NCBI RefSeq assembly: GCF_020148005.1
Contig: NZ_JAGXFD010000001.1
Location: 3,041,322-3,105,321 of the forward strand
DNA: 64,000 nt
Direction: 5' to 3'
From: Modicisalibacter tunisiensis
GTDB taxonomy: Bacteria; Pseudomonadota; Gammaproteobacteria; Pseudomonadales; Halomonadaceae
The number at the start of each line of letters is the position of its first letter. The first letter of the stretch is position 1. Position numbers and translations under genes: made by a program. Below, piece after piece: positions 36,006 through 45,688 of this stretch. A model generated the notes under the pieces. The model did no database searches. It was not told where the DNA came from and saw only the letters and a program-made list of their open reading frames with translations.

Positions 36006-36460
36006 CAGTGTCCCTCCACGAAGGCCAGCACGCCCCAGGGCAGCGGCAGCTCAAGCAGGTAATTGAACAGCGCGAAGACCACGATGCCGCCGATCAGGCC
36101 ACTCAGGTAGGCGCGCAGCGGCGGCGCCCCCATGCGCCAGCACAGGGTACCGATCGCCAGCATGGTGGCGACGATGAAGCCCACCGGCTCGAGAATCAGG
36201 GTGTAGGCGATCAGCACCGCCACCGCGATCAGCATCTCCAGGGCCGTGCGCCCCTTCGGCCAGGGATTGCCGGGGTCGGGCCGCACGATCAGGTAGAGAC
36301 TGCAGGCCGCCAGCACCACGGCGAGAATCGTCGGGAAGGTCCTGGGCCCGACGGCCTCGCCGCCGCCGAACGGCTCGGAAAACTGCTGGGCGCCCCAGCC
36401 GTACGCGACGGCCAGGGCGAGCATCAGCAGACCGAAGACACGGTCGTTGAGACGCAACAT
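36005..36460 (-). CDS. tctB: Tripartite tricarboxylate transporter small subunit TctB
   Basis: The 151-aa protein has four hydrophobic segments and the short FGGGEAVGPRTFPTILA motif typical of TctB. It lies between tctC and tctA with one-base overlaps on both sides, so the three are co-transcribed and translationally coupled. Confidence 0.9.
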   Translation of the reverse strand: MLRLNDRVFGLLMLALAVAYGWGAQQFSEPFGGGEAVGPRTFPTILAVVLAACSLYLIVRPDPGNPWPKGRTALEMLIAVAVLIAYTLILEPVGFIVATMLAIGTLCWRMGAPPLRAYLSGLIGGIVVFALFNYLLELPLPWGVLAFVEGH

Positions 36461-37446
36461 TACTTGATCAGCCCGATTTCTTTGGACAGTGCCTGGATGT
36501 CATCGATCTGGGTCTTGACGTACTGCTCGAACTGGCCCTGCCCCGGGTGGAACGGCATCAGGCCGTTCTTCTTCATGACGTCCTTCCACTCGTCGCTCTT
36601 GTAGAGCGTGTCGACGGCGTCGACCCAGTACTGCCTGGCGTCGTCGGAAATCTTGCCCGGCATGTAGAAGCCGCGCCAGTTGGCGCCGATGGCGTCGATG
36701 CCCTGTTCCTTGGCGGTGGGAATGTCCGAGAACTTGCCCGGCAGACGCTGGTCGGCCAGCACCGCGAGGATGCGCAGATCACCGGATTCCATGAAGCCCT
36801 GGGCCTCGGAGATGTCACCGGTGAAGGCATCGACATGGCCACCCACCACCTGGGTCATCGCCTCGCCGCCGTTGTTGTACGACAGGTAGGGAATCTTCGG
36901 CAGGTTGTCGACGCCGGCCTTGTTGGCGGCGATCAGCACCTTGAGATGATCCCAGCCGCCATTGGCGCTGCCACCGGCGAACTTGACCGCCTTGGGATTC
37001 TTCTTCAGCGCGTCCATCAGCGCCGGAAGATCCTTGTACTTGGAGTCCTTGGCCACGGCGATGACGCCGTAGTCGGCCCCCACGGCGCCGATCCAGTTGA
37101 CGTCGTCGGCACTCATGCCCGGGAACTGCCCCTGGGCGAGACGCGTGGTGGTGGCGGTGGACGCCGCGACCAGCAGCTGGTCATCGTCGGAGCGCTTGCT
37201 GACGGTATGCGCGTAGGCCACGCCGCCCCCGGCACCCGCCATGTTGATGGTCTGCACGCTGCCCGGGACCAGATCGAGATCCTCGAGCACCTTGCCCACG
37301 CTGCGACAGGTGAAGTCCCAGCCGCCGCCCGGGTCGGCCGGCGCGATGCAGTCCACCTTGCCGGAGGGCTGGAAGGCCATGGCCAGGCCGGCGCTGAGCG
37401 TCAGCGATGCCGCGGCGAGAAACTTGAGAGGCGTTCTCATCGACAT
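36460..37446 (-). CDS. tctC: Tripartite tricarboxylate transporter substrate-binding protein TctC
   Basis: The 328-aa periplasmic protein has a signal peptide (cleaved near GLAMA-F). Family features are APADPGGGWDFTCRSVGKVL near the mature N terminus, MAGAGGGVAYAHTV and GGSANGGWDHLKV, which line the carboxylate pocket. The ATG at 37446 has AGGGGA upstream; a second ATG two codons later is possible. The gene is the first of tctCBA and faces the iclR-tctDE cluster, which probably controls it. The substrate (citrate or another carboxylate) is undetermined. Confidence 0.92.
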   Translation of the reverse strand: MSMRTPLKFLAAASLTLSAGLAMAFQPSGKVDCIAPADPGGGWDFTCRSVGKVLEDLDLVPGSVQTINMAGAGGGVAYAHTVSKRSDDDQLLVAASTATTTRLAQGQFPGMSADDVNWIGAVGADYGVIAVAKDSKYKDLPALMDALKKNPKAVKFAGGSANGGWDHLKVLIAANKAGVDNLPKIPYLSYNNGGEAMTQVVGGHVDAFTGDISEAQGFMESGDLRILAVLADQRLPGKFSDIPTAKEQGIDAIGANWRGFYMPGKISDDARQYWVDAVDTLYKSDEWKDVMKKNGLMPFHPGQGQFEQYVKTQIDDIQALSKEIGLIK

Positions 37447-37512
37447 TGTTATCGTCCCCTATGAACGGTGTATTGGATTCAGCCTGAACGGCTTGCAGAA
37501 ACCTGACGCCTG

Positions 37513-37550
37513 CCTTACAATTCTGTAAGGAAGAACATCGTTCTACAGAA
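37513..37550. promoter_or_regulatory. Nested palindromes, predicted operator between tctC and iclR
   Basis: CCTTACA-ATTC-TGTAAGG (37513-37530) is a perfect inverted repeat. It interlocks with TTCTGTA...TACAGAA (37521-37550) and with AGAAC-ATC-GTTCT in the centre. They lie in the 208-bp divergent region, AT-rich against the local base composition. IclR or the OmpR-like regulator encoded next door are candidate binders. Confidence 0.65.
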
Positions 37551-37654
37551 TGGAAAGCTAGGGTTCCTGAGCGCGGGCGTCAACGCCTGCGCCCAAGGTT
37601 GCGACCAAAGTTGAATGCGACCGCAACGCCGGTCATGGAGATAAAGGGCCCGTC

Positions 37655-38281
37655 ATGGCACAGGATCGCGTCGAGGCCGTGGAACGCGCGCTGACGATCC
37701 TCGAGGTTTTCGATAACGCTCAGGAACGCTTCTCGCTCGCCGAGCTGGCCACGGCCACCGGGTTCTACAAGAGCACGCTGCTGCGTCTGCTGGGCTCCCT
37801 GGAACGTTTCGACTATGTCCAGCGCGACCGCGACGGGCGCTACCGGCTGGGGCACTCCCCCGTGCGCCTGGCCCGGCGCCACCTCCCGCAGCGCCGCCTG
37901 GAGGCCTGGATTCGCCCCGCCCTGGAGGCGCTGGCGGAGGACAGCGGCGAGACGGCGTCGCTGCTGGCCGTGGAAGGCCGCCACGCCGAGTGCCGGCTGG
38001 TGGCCCTGGCCGACAGCGCCCTGCGCCATGACCTGCGTCCCGGCACACGCTGGCGCACGCCCGAGCCCGACTCGCCGGCGCTGGCCTTCGCCGGAGGCTG
38101 CATGATCTGCCGCCCGCTGGCCGAGTCGCCCACCGTGGATCTGCCCCTGTGGCTGGCGCTTTCCGGCCCGGCGGGCCGCCTGGATGCCGCCGACGCCGCG
38201 AGTCGACTCGACGCCGCCGTCAATGCCCTGGCGCGCCGGCCGCTGGACGGCCCGACTCACGACCCGGAGGCCACGCCATGA
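37655..38281 (+). CDS. IclR family regulator, shortened effector domain
   Basis: The 208-aa protein has the IclR winged helix-turn-helix at residues 1-75 (RALTILEVFDNAQERFSLAEL, TGFYKSTLLRLLGSLE). The effector domain is only about 130 residues and seems to lack the central part found in 250-270 aa IclR proteins, including the usual HATALGKALLA region. It may not bind a ligand in the normal way. It overlaps the response-regulator start by four bases. Confidence 0.85.
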   Translation: MAQDRVEAVERALTILEVFDNAQERFSLAELATATGFYKSTLLRLLGSLERFDYVQRDRDGRYRLGHSPVRLARRHLPQRRLEAWIRPALEALAEDSGETASLLAVEGRHAECRLVALADSALRHDLRPGTRWRTPEPDSPALAFAGGCMICRPLAESPTVDLPLWLALSGPAGRLDAADAASRLDAAVNALARRPLDGPTHDPEATP

Positions 38282-38940
38282 AACTGCTGCTGGTGGAGGA
38301 CGACACCCTGCTGGCGGAAACGCTGCAGGATGCCCTGGGGCTGGCCGGCTACTCCGTCGGCTGCCTCGCCGACGGCAACGAGGCCCGCGAGCGGCTCGCC
38401 GGCCGGCACGACTTCGCGCTGATCCTGCTCGATCTCAACCTGCCCGGCTGCAGCGGGCTCGAGGTGCTGGCCACATTGCGTGGCCACGATGCCGACACGC
38501 CGGTGCTGATCCTCACCGCCCGGGGCGCCATCGAGGACCGGGTACGCGGCCTGGACCTGGGCGCCGACGACTACCTGGCCAAGCCGTTCGCCCTGGACGA
38601 GCTAGAGGCCCGCGTGCGAGCCCTGCTGCGCCGCCGCCACCCCTCCGGCGCCCATCTTCAGGTCGGTCCGCTGGCGTTCGACGGCCTGGCCCAGCGCTTC
38701 ACCCTCGACGATGAACCGCTCAACCTGCCGCCACGCGAACAGCGCCTGCTGGGCTGCCTGATGCGCCATGCCGGCGAGCCGATCGACAAGGCGCAGCTGG
38801 CCGGCGAGGCCTTCGCCACGGACTCCGTCGGCGACAACGCCATCGAGGTCTATGTGCACCGGCTGCGCCGGCGCCTGGCCGGCCGCGGCGTCGAGCTGCG
38901 CACGATACGCGGGCTGGGTTACCTGCTGACCGAGTCATGA
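38278..38940 (+). CDS. OmpR family response regulator (TctD-like)
   Basis: The 220-aa regulator has a receiver domain with phospho-acceptor D52 (LILLDLNLPG) and K102 (YLAKPF), and a C-terminal winged helix (about 125-218) with the motif NAIEVYVHRLRRRL. It overlaps iclR upstream and the kinase downstream by four bases each, so it is tightly coupled. It probably controls tctCBA, as TctD does for the citrate transporter in Salmonella. Confidence 0.9.
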   Translation: MKLLLVEDDTLLAETLQDALGLAGYSVGCLADGNEARERLAGRHDFALILLDLNLPGCSGLEVLATLRGHDADTPVLILTARGAIEDRVRGLDLGADDYLAKPFALDELEARVRALLRRRHPSGAHLQVGPLAFDGLAQRFTLDDEPLNLPPREQRLLGCLMRHAGEPIDKAQLAGEAFATDSVGDNAIEVYVHRLRRRLAGRGVELRTIRGLGYLLTES

Positions 38941-40298
38941 AGGCCACCGACAGCCTCTACCGGCGCCTGATCCTCTGGCTGCTGCTGCCGCTGCTGGGGC
39001 TGGGCGCGCTGATGCTGATGCAGGCCTACCGCAGTGCCCACGATGCCGCCGACCGTGCCTTCGATCGTCTGCTCGAGGCCGCCTCGCTGGCCATCGCCGA
39101 GCAGGTCAAGTGGCAGGACAAGCAGCTCTGGCTGGATCTGCCGCCCGCCGCGCTGGAGATGCTGGCCACGGATGCCGAGGAGCGGGTGTTCTACGCGCTC
39201 TACGACAACCACGGCCGTTTCATCACCGGCAACGCCGACCTGCCCGCGGTCCCCGGCGGCGCTGATACCCTGCGCTTCGCCGATACCCACTGGCACGGCA
39301 TGACCCTGCGCGTCGGGGTGCGCCCCGCACGGCTGGACAGCTGGAGCCAGCGGGAACGCTTCGAGGTGCGGGTCGCCCACACCCGGGAGGGCCGCGACCA
39401 GCTGACGTGGTCGCTGTTCACCGGCAGTGCCGGTCGCATCGCCCTGATGGCACTGCTGGCGATCGCCGTGGTCCTGCTGGCGATTCGCATCGCCCTGGCG
39501 CCGCTGACCCGGCTGCGACGCGCCATCCGCCATCGCGATCCGCGGACCCTGGCGCCCCTGGACCTGCCGCTGCCCCGCGAGCTGGCCGAACTGCGCGAGA
39601 CGCTCAACGAGCTGCTGGCGCGCATGCGCCGCGTGCGCGCCAATCAGGAGCGCTTCATCGGCGACGCCTCGCACCAGCTGCGCACCCCGCTGGCCGGGCT
39701 GTCGGCGCGCGCCGAGCTGGCCCTGCGCCAGCCCGACCCCGCCAGCTGGCGTTCGGCCCTGGAGACCATCCAGGCCTCCAGTGCCCGCACCGCCCGGCTG
39801 GCGGTCCAGCTGTTGTCGTTGACCCGGCTCAACAACCCCGAAGCCACGCCGGTGACCTCGATGCTGGATCTGGTCGCCGTGGCACGCAACGCCACCCGGG
39901 ATGCCTTCGCCGCCTGCCACCGCGCCGGCATTGCGCTCGAGCTCGACGCGCCCGATGACGCCATCCCCCTGACCGGCATCGACTGGCAGCTGGAAGAAGC
40001 CCTCAACAACCTGATCGACAATGCCCGCCGCTACGGCGCGCGCCACATCACCGTGCGCGTGCAGGCCGCCCCGCCCCGCCTCCAGGTCGAGGACGACGGC
40101 CCCGGCATCCCCACCGAGCGGCGGCGGCTGATGCTGCGGCCCTTCCATCGCGGCGCCGAGACCGGCGAGGGCTCCGGGCTCGGGCTGGCCATCGTCGACA
40201 GCATCGCCCGTGGGCACGGCGCCCGCCTGACCCTCGATGAGGGCCGGCACGGGCCGGGCCTGTGCGTGTCCATGACGTTTCAGGGAGATCGCGCATGA
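38937..40298 (+). CDS. Sensor histidine kinase (TctE-like)
   Basis: The 453-aa kinase has a membrane helix at 11-30, a periplasmic domain (about 31-165), a second helix (168-187) and a cytoplasmic kinase core. The H-box is FIGDASHQLRTPL with His246, the N-box NNLIDNARRYG and the G-boxes DDGPGIP and GSGLGLAIV. It pairs with the response regulator before it. The periplasmic domain (TctE-like) senses a carboxylate or a loaded binding protein. Confidence 0.91.
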   Translation: MKATDSLYRRLILWLLLPLLGLGALMLMQAYRSAHDAADRAFDRLLEAASLAIAEQVKWQDKQLWLDLPPAALEMLATDAEERVFYALYDNHGRFITGNADLPAVPGGADTLRFADTHWHGMTLRVGVRPARLDSWSQRERFEVRVAHTREGRDQLTWSLFTGSAGRIALMALLAIAVVLLAIRIALAPLTRLRRAIRHRDPRTLAPLDLPLPRELAELRETLNELLARMRRVRANQERFIGDASHQLRTPLAGLSARAELALRQPDPASWRSALETIQASSARTARLAVQLLSLTRLNNPEATPVTSMLDLVAVARNATRDAFAACHRAGIALELDAPDDAIPLTGIDWQLEEALNNLIDNARRYGARHITVRVQAAPPRLQVEDDGPGIPTERRRLMLRPFHRGAETGEGSGLGLAIVDSIARGHGARLTLDEGRHGPGLCVSMTFQGDRA

Positions 40299-41404
40299 GC
40301 CTCGTCACCGCTCTGCTGGCCACCGTGCTGCTGGTGCTCTCGCCGATCGAGGTCGCCCTCGCCCAGTCGCGGCTCGATTACCCCGCGCGGGCCGGCGCTC
40401 CCGGCGAGACGCTGGTCATCAACGGCGCGCTGGACACCCCGTTGATCGCCCCGCTGCTCGAGGACTTTCATCATCGCAATCCGGATCTCGCCCTGCGCTA
40501 CAACAACCTGACCACCCTGGCGATCTACCGCGACTTTCTCGACGATGACGCCACGCCACGCCCCGATGTGGTGCTGTCCTCGGCGATGCCCTGGCAGTAC
40601 CGGCTGGCCAACGACGGCCATGCCCAGCCGCTGGCCAGCGAGGCGGCACGACGCTGGCCGGCCTGGGCCCGCTGGCGTCATGAACTGTTTGCCTTCACCT
40701 TCGAGCCGGTGGTCATCGTCTATCGCCGCGAGCTCGCCGAGCGCTTCGGCGCCGTGACCAGCCATGCCGACCTGGTTGACCTGCTGACCGGGCATCGCCG
40801 GGCACTGCGCGGGCGGGTCGTCACCTACGACCCGGCCACCAGCGGTGCCGGTTATACCTATGCCATCGAGGAGGCGCGGCTGTCGCCGCGCTACTGGGAG
40901 CTGGTAAATGCGCTGGGCGGCGTCGATACCGTGCTGGCCGGCACCACGCGCGACATGCTGGAGGGGCTGGCCGACGGACGCTACCTGATCGGCTACAACC
41001 TGCTGGGCAGTTACGCCCGGGACTTCGTCCGCGAGCACCCCGAGCTGGAGATCGCCGTCCCGGACGACTACGCCCTGGTCACCCAGCGGCTCGCCTTCAT
41101 TCCTCGGGACGCCCCCCACCCGATGGCGGCGCGGCGCTTTCTCGACTACCTGCTCGGCGAGGCCGGTCAGCGTGCCATCAGCGAGCTGACCACCCTGGGC
41201 GCGATCCATCCCGCGCTGGACGGCCCCGGCACCGCCAACGCGCTGAGGCAACGTCTCGGCGACGCCCTGCGGCCGATCCGCATCGGCCCCGGCCTGCTGG
41301 CGACACTCGACCGCCTCAAGCGCGAGGCCCTGCTGACGCGCTGGACACGCGAGTTCCAGCGCGGCACGATCGCCGCCGACACCCGAGACGAGACCTCGCC
41401 ATGA
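40295..41404 (+). CDS. Periplasmic substrate-binding protein in a sensor operon
   Basis: The 369-aa protein has a signal peptide (cleaved near VALAQ) and the fold of Fe3+/polyamine-type ABC binding proteins: TLVINGALDTPLIAPLLEDF at the start and GRVVTYDPATSGAGYTYAIE in the middle. No ABC permease or ATPase gene is nearby. It overlaps the kinase stop by four bases, so it may serve as a ligand-loaded co-sensor for the kinase, comparable to binding proteins encoded with some two-component systems. The start at 40295 is chosen over an upstream in-frame ATG because that one falls in the kinase. Confidence 0.8.
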   Translation: MSLVTALLATVLLVLSPIEVALAQSRLDYPARAGAPGETLVINGALDTPLIAPLLEDFHHRNPDLALRYNNLTTLAIYRDFLDDDATPRPDVVLSSAMPWQYRLANDGHAQPLASEAARRWPAWARWRHELFAFTFEPVVIVYRRELAERFGAVTSHADLVDLLTGHRRALRGRVVTYDPATSGAGYTYAIEEARLSPRYWELVNALGGVDTVLAGTTRDMLEGLADGRYLIGYNLLGSYARDFVREHPELEIAVPDDYALVTQRLAFIPRDAPHPMAARRFLDYLLGEAGQRAISELTTLGAIHPALDGPGTANALRQRLGDALRPIRIGPGLLATLDRLKREALLTRWTREFQRGTIAADTRDETSP

Positions 41405-42168
41405 TGCGACTCGACCTGCTGCTTGTCGCCCGGGGCCTGGCGCGTTCGCGCACGCGGGCCCAGCGACTGATCCGCCACGGCCGCGTCAGCGCCACCGACG
41501 CTCCCGAACGGCCGCTGACCCGCCCCGGCGAAAAGTGGCCCGAAGACACCGCCTTCACGATCACCGACGACCCCGAGGAGCGCTACGTCTCCCGGGCGGG
41601 GCTCAAGCTGGAAGCGCTGCTCGATACCCTCGCCCTGGATCTGAGCGACTGTCTGGTGCTGGATGTCGGCCAGTCCACCGGCGGCTTTACCGACTGCGCG
41701 CTGAAGCGCGGCGCCCGACACGTGATCGGCATCGAGGTGGGCCACGATCAGCTCGATGTCGCCCTGCGCGAGGATCCGCGCGTCACCTGCCTCGAGGGGC
41801 TCAATGCCCGGGCCATGAGTGACGATCCGCGCCTTCACGAGGCGCTCGCGGCCCACGATGCGCGCTGCCCACGGGTGGCGGTGATGGACGTCTCCTTCAT
41901 CTCGCAGACCCGGATCCTGCCCGAAATCGCCCGCGTGCTGCCGTCGGGCGCGCATCTGCTGTCGCTGGTCAAGCCGCAGTTCGAGGTCGGACCCGGCCGG
42001 GTCGACGCCCGCGGCATCGTCACCGACCCCGCGCTGCATGCCGAGGTCGAAGCCGGGATTCGCGCCTGTGCCGCCGAGCACGGCTTTCGCGTCGACACCT
42101 GGCGGGAGAGCCCGATCCGCGGCGGCGACGGCAACCGCGAGTTCCTGCTCCACGCCCGGCGCGCCTGA
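41401..42168 (+). CDS. TlyA family rRNA methyltransferase/putative hemolysin
   Basis: The 255-aa protein has an N-terminal S4 RNA-binding domain (MMRLDLLLVARGLARSRTRA) and an FtsJ-like methyltransferase domain. Motif I is LVLDVGQSTGGFTDCAL, and VMDVSFISQTRILPEI is motif IV. TlyA methylates ribosomal RNA riboses in mycobacteria. It overlaps the binding-protein stop by four bases and ends the five-gene chain; its place in a sensor operon is unusual. Confidence 0.87.
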   Translation: MMRLDLLLVARGLARSRTRAQRLIRHGRVSATDAPERPLTRPGEKWPEDTAFTITDDPEERYVSRAGLKLEALLDTLALDLSDCLVLDVGQSTGGFTDCALKRGARHVIGIEVGHDQLDVALREDPRVTCLEGLNARAMSDDPRLHEALAAHDARCPRVAVMDVSFISQTRILPEIARVLPSGAHLLSLVKPQFEVGPGRVDARGIVTDPALHAEVEAGIRACAAEHGFRVDTWRESPIRGGDGNREFLLHARRA

Positions 42169-42188
42169 ACGGCGCCGGGTACTCCCCC

Positions 42189-45100
42189 TCAGCGCTCGGC
42201 GTCCCCCGCCTCGATACCCGCCGCCCCGGGGTCGCCCTGCTGCGGCTCGGGCGCCGCTCCCGGTGTCACGACGCGGCTCTCGACCCGTGCCTCGGCGCCG
42301 TCGGCACGATGCAGCCAGACCTCCAGCTGGTTGAAGGCGATCTCGATGCCGTGCTCGGCGAACAGCTCGCCGACCCGCCCGTTGATCTCGTCGGTGGCCA
42401 GCAGGCGATCCCCCAGGGTGTTGACGAAGATGCGCAGCTCGAAGTCCAGGGTGCTCGCCCCGTAGGTCATGAAGAACACCTGCGGCTCGGGATCGCCCAG
42501 CACCCGCGGGTTCTCGTCGGCGGCCCGGCGCAGCAGCTCGTGAACACGCCGATGATCGGAGCCGTAGGCCACGCCGAAGGTCAGCACCACCCGGGTGACG
42601 GTGTCCGACAGCGACCAGTTGATCAGCTGGTCGGTGACGAAGGTCTTGTTGGGGATGATGATCTCCTTGCGATCGAAGTCGGTCACGGTGGTGGCACGGA
42701 TGCGGATGCGGCTGACGGTGCCATGCAGGTTGCCCAGCGTGATGGTGTCGCCGATGCGCACCGGCCGCTCGAAGAGGATGATCAGCCCCGAGATGAAGTT
42801 GGCGAAGATCTCCTGCAGACCGAACCCCAGCCCCACGCCGAGCGCGGCGACCAGCCACTGCAGCTTGTCCCAGGAAACGCCCAGCGTGCCCAGCGAGGCC
42901 ACCACCCCGGTGCCGACGATGGCATAGGAGAGCAGCGAGGAGATCGCATAGGCGCTGCCCTGCTTGAGCGACAGCCGCGACAGCACCATCACTTCCAGCA
43001 GGCCGGGCAGGTTGCGCGCCATGACGAAGGTCAGCACCAGGGTAAACAGCCCTACCAGCAGGTCGGCCACGGTGATCGGCGTGGTGGTCAGCGCATCGCC
43101 CTGGCCCTGCTCGGTGGTCCAGACCGCCACGTGATCCAGGTAGGCCAGCGCGGTGAGCAGATCGGCCCAGACCAGATAGAGCACCAGCGTGAAGCCGAGA
43201 AACAGGATCAGCTTGGAGAGCCGCAGCGACTGCTGGTTGACCTGGTCGAGATCCAGCGGCGGTTCTTCCACGACCTCCACGCCACCCTCGGCACCCTCCT
43301 GCACCTGGGCCCGGCGACGGGCCACCGCCCGCCGGTAGGCCAGGCGCCGTGCGGCCACCGCCAGCCCCCGCACCACGGCCGCCTCGACCAGGATCCAGGC
43401 GCCCAGGATATACAGGCTGATCACGAAGCGGTTGATCAGCTGCAGGGCGGTATATTCGTAGCCCATCACGATCAGGCCGCCGAGCACCAGGCTGACGGCC
43501 GCCAGCCCCAGCCCGAGCAGCAGACGAAACACCTTGGTGCCGAAGAACGGCACATGGGCGAGAATCAGCCGGGCGATCACCCAGCTCATCGCCACCAGCC
43601 CGGCCAGCAGCACCAGCAGCGCCACGGGACGGCTTTCCAGCGACAGGCCGCCCTCCTGCGCCAGGGTACTGACCACCAGCACCGGCATCAGTGCGGCGCC
43701 CAGCCACCACAGCAGCCAGCGCAGGCGCGCGGCGTACTTCGCCGGCCAGTGAAAGTGCCGGATGGCCACGCCGTCGTTGACCAGCAGCCGTCGGGCCAGC
43801 TCGATCACCCCCCAGGCCAGCGCGAGATGCAGACAGGCCCAGCCCAGCAGGGTACGCGCGCCGTCACCGCCCAGGATCAGCGCCGCCCCCAGCCCGGCCA
43901 GCCCCAGCGGCCAGTGGGTCGCCAGCAGGGCGTTGAGGCCGATGGCACGCGGGGTATGCATCTGGGTATCGCGCTTGAGCCGACCGATCTCGTCGTTGAG
44001 CTGGCGCAGGGAGCGCTTGATCTGGCGGCGGCGCAGGACCAGGGCACCGGCCAGCAGTATCGGCACCAGCCCCCAGCCGGCAGCGGCCTTCAGCGGGCCG
44101 GCCAGGGCATGGCCGATCTGGCGCCACGCCTCCGGGGCGAGGCTCTCGGTCACGCTGGCCGGCAGATGACGCAGCCAGTCCAGGCCCAGCGGGCTGCGGT
44201 TGGCCACCCAGAACAGCTGCTCCTCGATGGTCTTGCGCAACCCGCGGGTGATGGAGACCAGCTGCTGCTGGTTGAGCTGCAGGTCGATGGCGGCGGTCAG
44301 CAGCTCCCCGTCGGCCTGCTCCAGCTCGTCGACCAGGTCGCGTCGCGACTGGTAGAGCTGCTCCAGAGACTTCAGCAGCGCGGGGGACGGGTCGACCCCG
44401 GCCGCCTCGAGTCGCTGGCGCGCCAGGGCGGGGATGTCGCGCAGGGCATCGCGCTGGCGGCTCAGCTCGAACTGCGCCAGCCGGATGTCCGCGATCTGCT
44501 CCTGCAGCCCCTCCATGGCATCGATGTCGGGCAGCTCGCGGCGCTGCTCGCGCAGGATTCGCGACAGCAGCAGGCTGCCGCGGATCGCCTCGATCTGCTC
44601 GGTCAGGGTACGCTGCACCTGCCGTACTCGATCCAGCTGGGTGCGCACCCGAACGCCCTTGCGCTCGTAGGTGTGCCGCCGGTCGATGGCATCGAGCAGC
44701 GACTGACTGAGCTCGCGATTGCGGGACTGGGCCTTGACCACCACCGGATGGCCGGCGGCGATCAGCGGGTCGCGGCTGGCCGCTTCGGTCACCGCCGCCT
44801 CGAGCTGCTGACGGCGACGCTGGTCGAGTACCGCCTGCTGCAGGTTGAGCCGTGCCTCGACGCTGTCGATACGCTGCCTCAGGGCATCACGCCGACGCTC
44901 CGCCAGCGAGTTGAGGCGGGTATTGGTGGCCAGCTGGCGGCGGTTCAGGGCCAGCTGGCTCTCGGCCAGCTGCAGCTGCGCCTGGGTCAGCCAGGCCTGC
45001 GGACTGTCCTCGGCGGCGGTCTGGTTATCGCGCGCCATGCGCAGCTTCTCGATCCTGTCCAGCGCCTCGGAAATTGTCTTCTGCGCCCGTTCGGGCAGCG

Positions 45101-45551
45101 TCTGAGTCTCGATCAGTCGGGAATTGGTGTCGGCCAGCCGGTTCTGCAGGGTCTGCAGTTCGTCCAGGGTCTGGGCGACATCCGCCTCCAGCTTCTCCTG
45201 GGAGAGCTTTTCCAGCTGCGAGGTGGCCGGCAGCGCCTGGCGCTCGCTGTCGCGGGCCTCTCGCTCCAGCCGATCGATTTCCTGAGGCGCCTGCTCGAGG
45301 CGCTTCTCGAGCGCAGCGCGCTCCTTCTCGACCGATTTTATCTTGTCGAGCGTGGTCAACACCGAGCGCAGCACCTCCATGGTGCCCTGCTGGCCCGAGT
45401 CGGGCTTGTCGACCGCCTCCAGGGTCTGCAGCTGCTGCTCGACGGTATCACGCTCCGGCAGCTGGACATCGTCCTGCGCCAGGGCCGCCAGACTCACCAG
45501 CCAGCTCGTCAGGATCACCCAGAAAAGTGCACTCCGCCACCACCTGCTCAC
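42189..45551 (-). CDS. Mechanosensitive channel, MscK/KefA-like
   Basis: The 1,120-aa protein has a signal peptide and a long periplasmic coiled-coil region (about 30-470), many membrane helices, and a C-terminal MscS domain. The pore and beta-domain segment includes ALGVGLGFGLQEIFANFISG and IIPNKTFVTDQLINWS, as in MscS-type channels. The GTG start at 45551 has AGAGGAGAGA upstream and fits a signal peptide (MSRWWRSALFW), whereas an upstream TTG lies in non-coding sequence. It gates under membrane tension to release solutes on osmotic downshock. Confidence 0.9.
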   Translation of the reverse strand: MSRWWRSALFWVILTSWLVSLAALAQDDVQLPERDTVEQQLQTLEAVDKPDSGQQGTMEVLRSVLTTLDKIKSVEKERAALEKRLEQAPQEIDRLEREARDSERQALPATSQLEKLSQEKLEADVAQTLDELQTLQNRLADTNSRLIETQTLPERAQKTISEALDRIEKLRMARDNQTAAEDSPQAWLTQAQLQLAESQLALNRRQLATNTRLNSLAERRRDALRQRIDSVEARLNLQQAVLDQRRRQQLEAAVTEAASRDPLIAAGHPVVVKAQSRNRELSQSLLDAIDRRHTYERKGVRVRTQLDRVRQVQRTLTEQIEAIRGSLLLSRILREQRRELPDIDAMEGLQEQIADIRLAQFELSRQRDALRDIPALARQRLEAAGVDPSPALLKSLEQLYQSRRDLVDELEQADGELLTAAIDLQLNQQQLVSITRGLRKTIEEQLFWVANRSPLGLDWLRHLPASVTESLAPEAWRQIGHALAGPLKAAAGWGLVPILLAGALVLRRRQIKRSLRQLNDEIGRLKRDTQMHTPRAIGLNALLATHWPLGLAGLGAALILGGDGARTLLGWACLHLALAWGVIELARRLLVNDGVAIRHFHWPAKYAARLRWLLWWLGAALMPVLVVSTLAQEGGLSLESRPVALLVLLAGLVAMSWVIARLILAHVPFFGTKVFRLLLGLGLAAVSLVLGGLIVMGYEYTALQLINRFVISLYILGAWILVEAAVVRGLAVAARRLAYRRAVARRRAQVQEGAEGGVEVVEEPPLDLDQVNQQSLRLSKLILFLGFTLVLYLVWADLLTALAYLDHVAVWTTEQGQGDALTTTPITVADLLVGLFTLVLTFVMARNLPGLLEVMVLSRLSLKQGSAYAISSLLSYAIVGTGVVASLGTLGVSWDKLQWLVAALGVGLGFGLQEIFANFISGLIILFERPVRIGDTITLGNLHGTVSRIRIRATTVTDFDRKEIIIPNKTFVTDQLINWSLSDTVTRVVLTFGVAYGSDHRRVHELLRRAADENPRVLGDPEPQVFFMTYGASTLDFELRIFVNTLGDRLLATDEINGRVGELFAEHGIEIAFNQLEVWLHRADGAEARVESRVVTPGAAPEPQQGDPGAAGIEAGDAER

Positions 45552-45688
45552 GCCTGTCTCTCCTCTGACCGGCCACCTCGCCGCTGAGATTGTGCGGGGC
45601 GGCCACCCCCTTGGCAATCCGCCGGAATTGACTTGGCGGCCCGGCGTGGTAGAAACGGACCTTTGATGGTTCCCACAGGACGTAACTT

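Noticed and set aside
42309-45587. Long plus-strand open frame opposite the MscK-like gene
   Set aside because: It has a Gln/His/Gly/Leu-rich shadow composition and no domain; the minus strand carries a clear channel.
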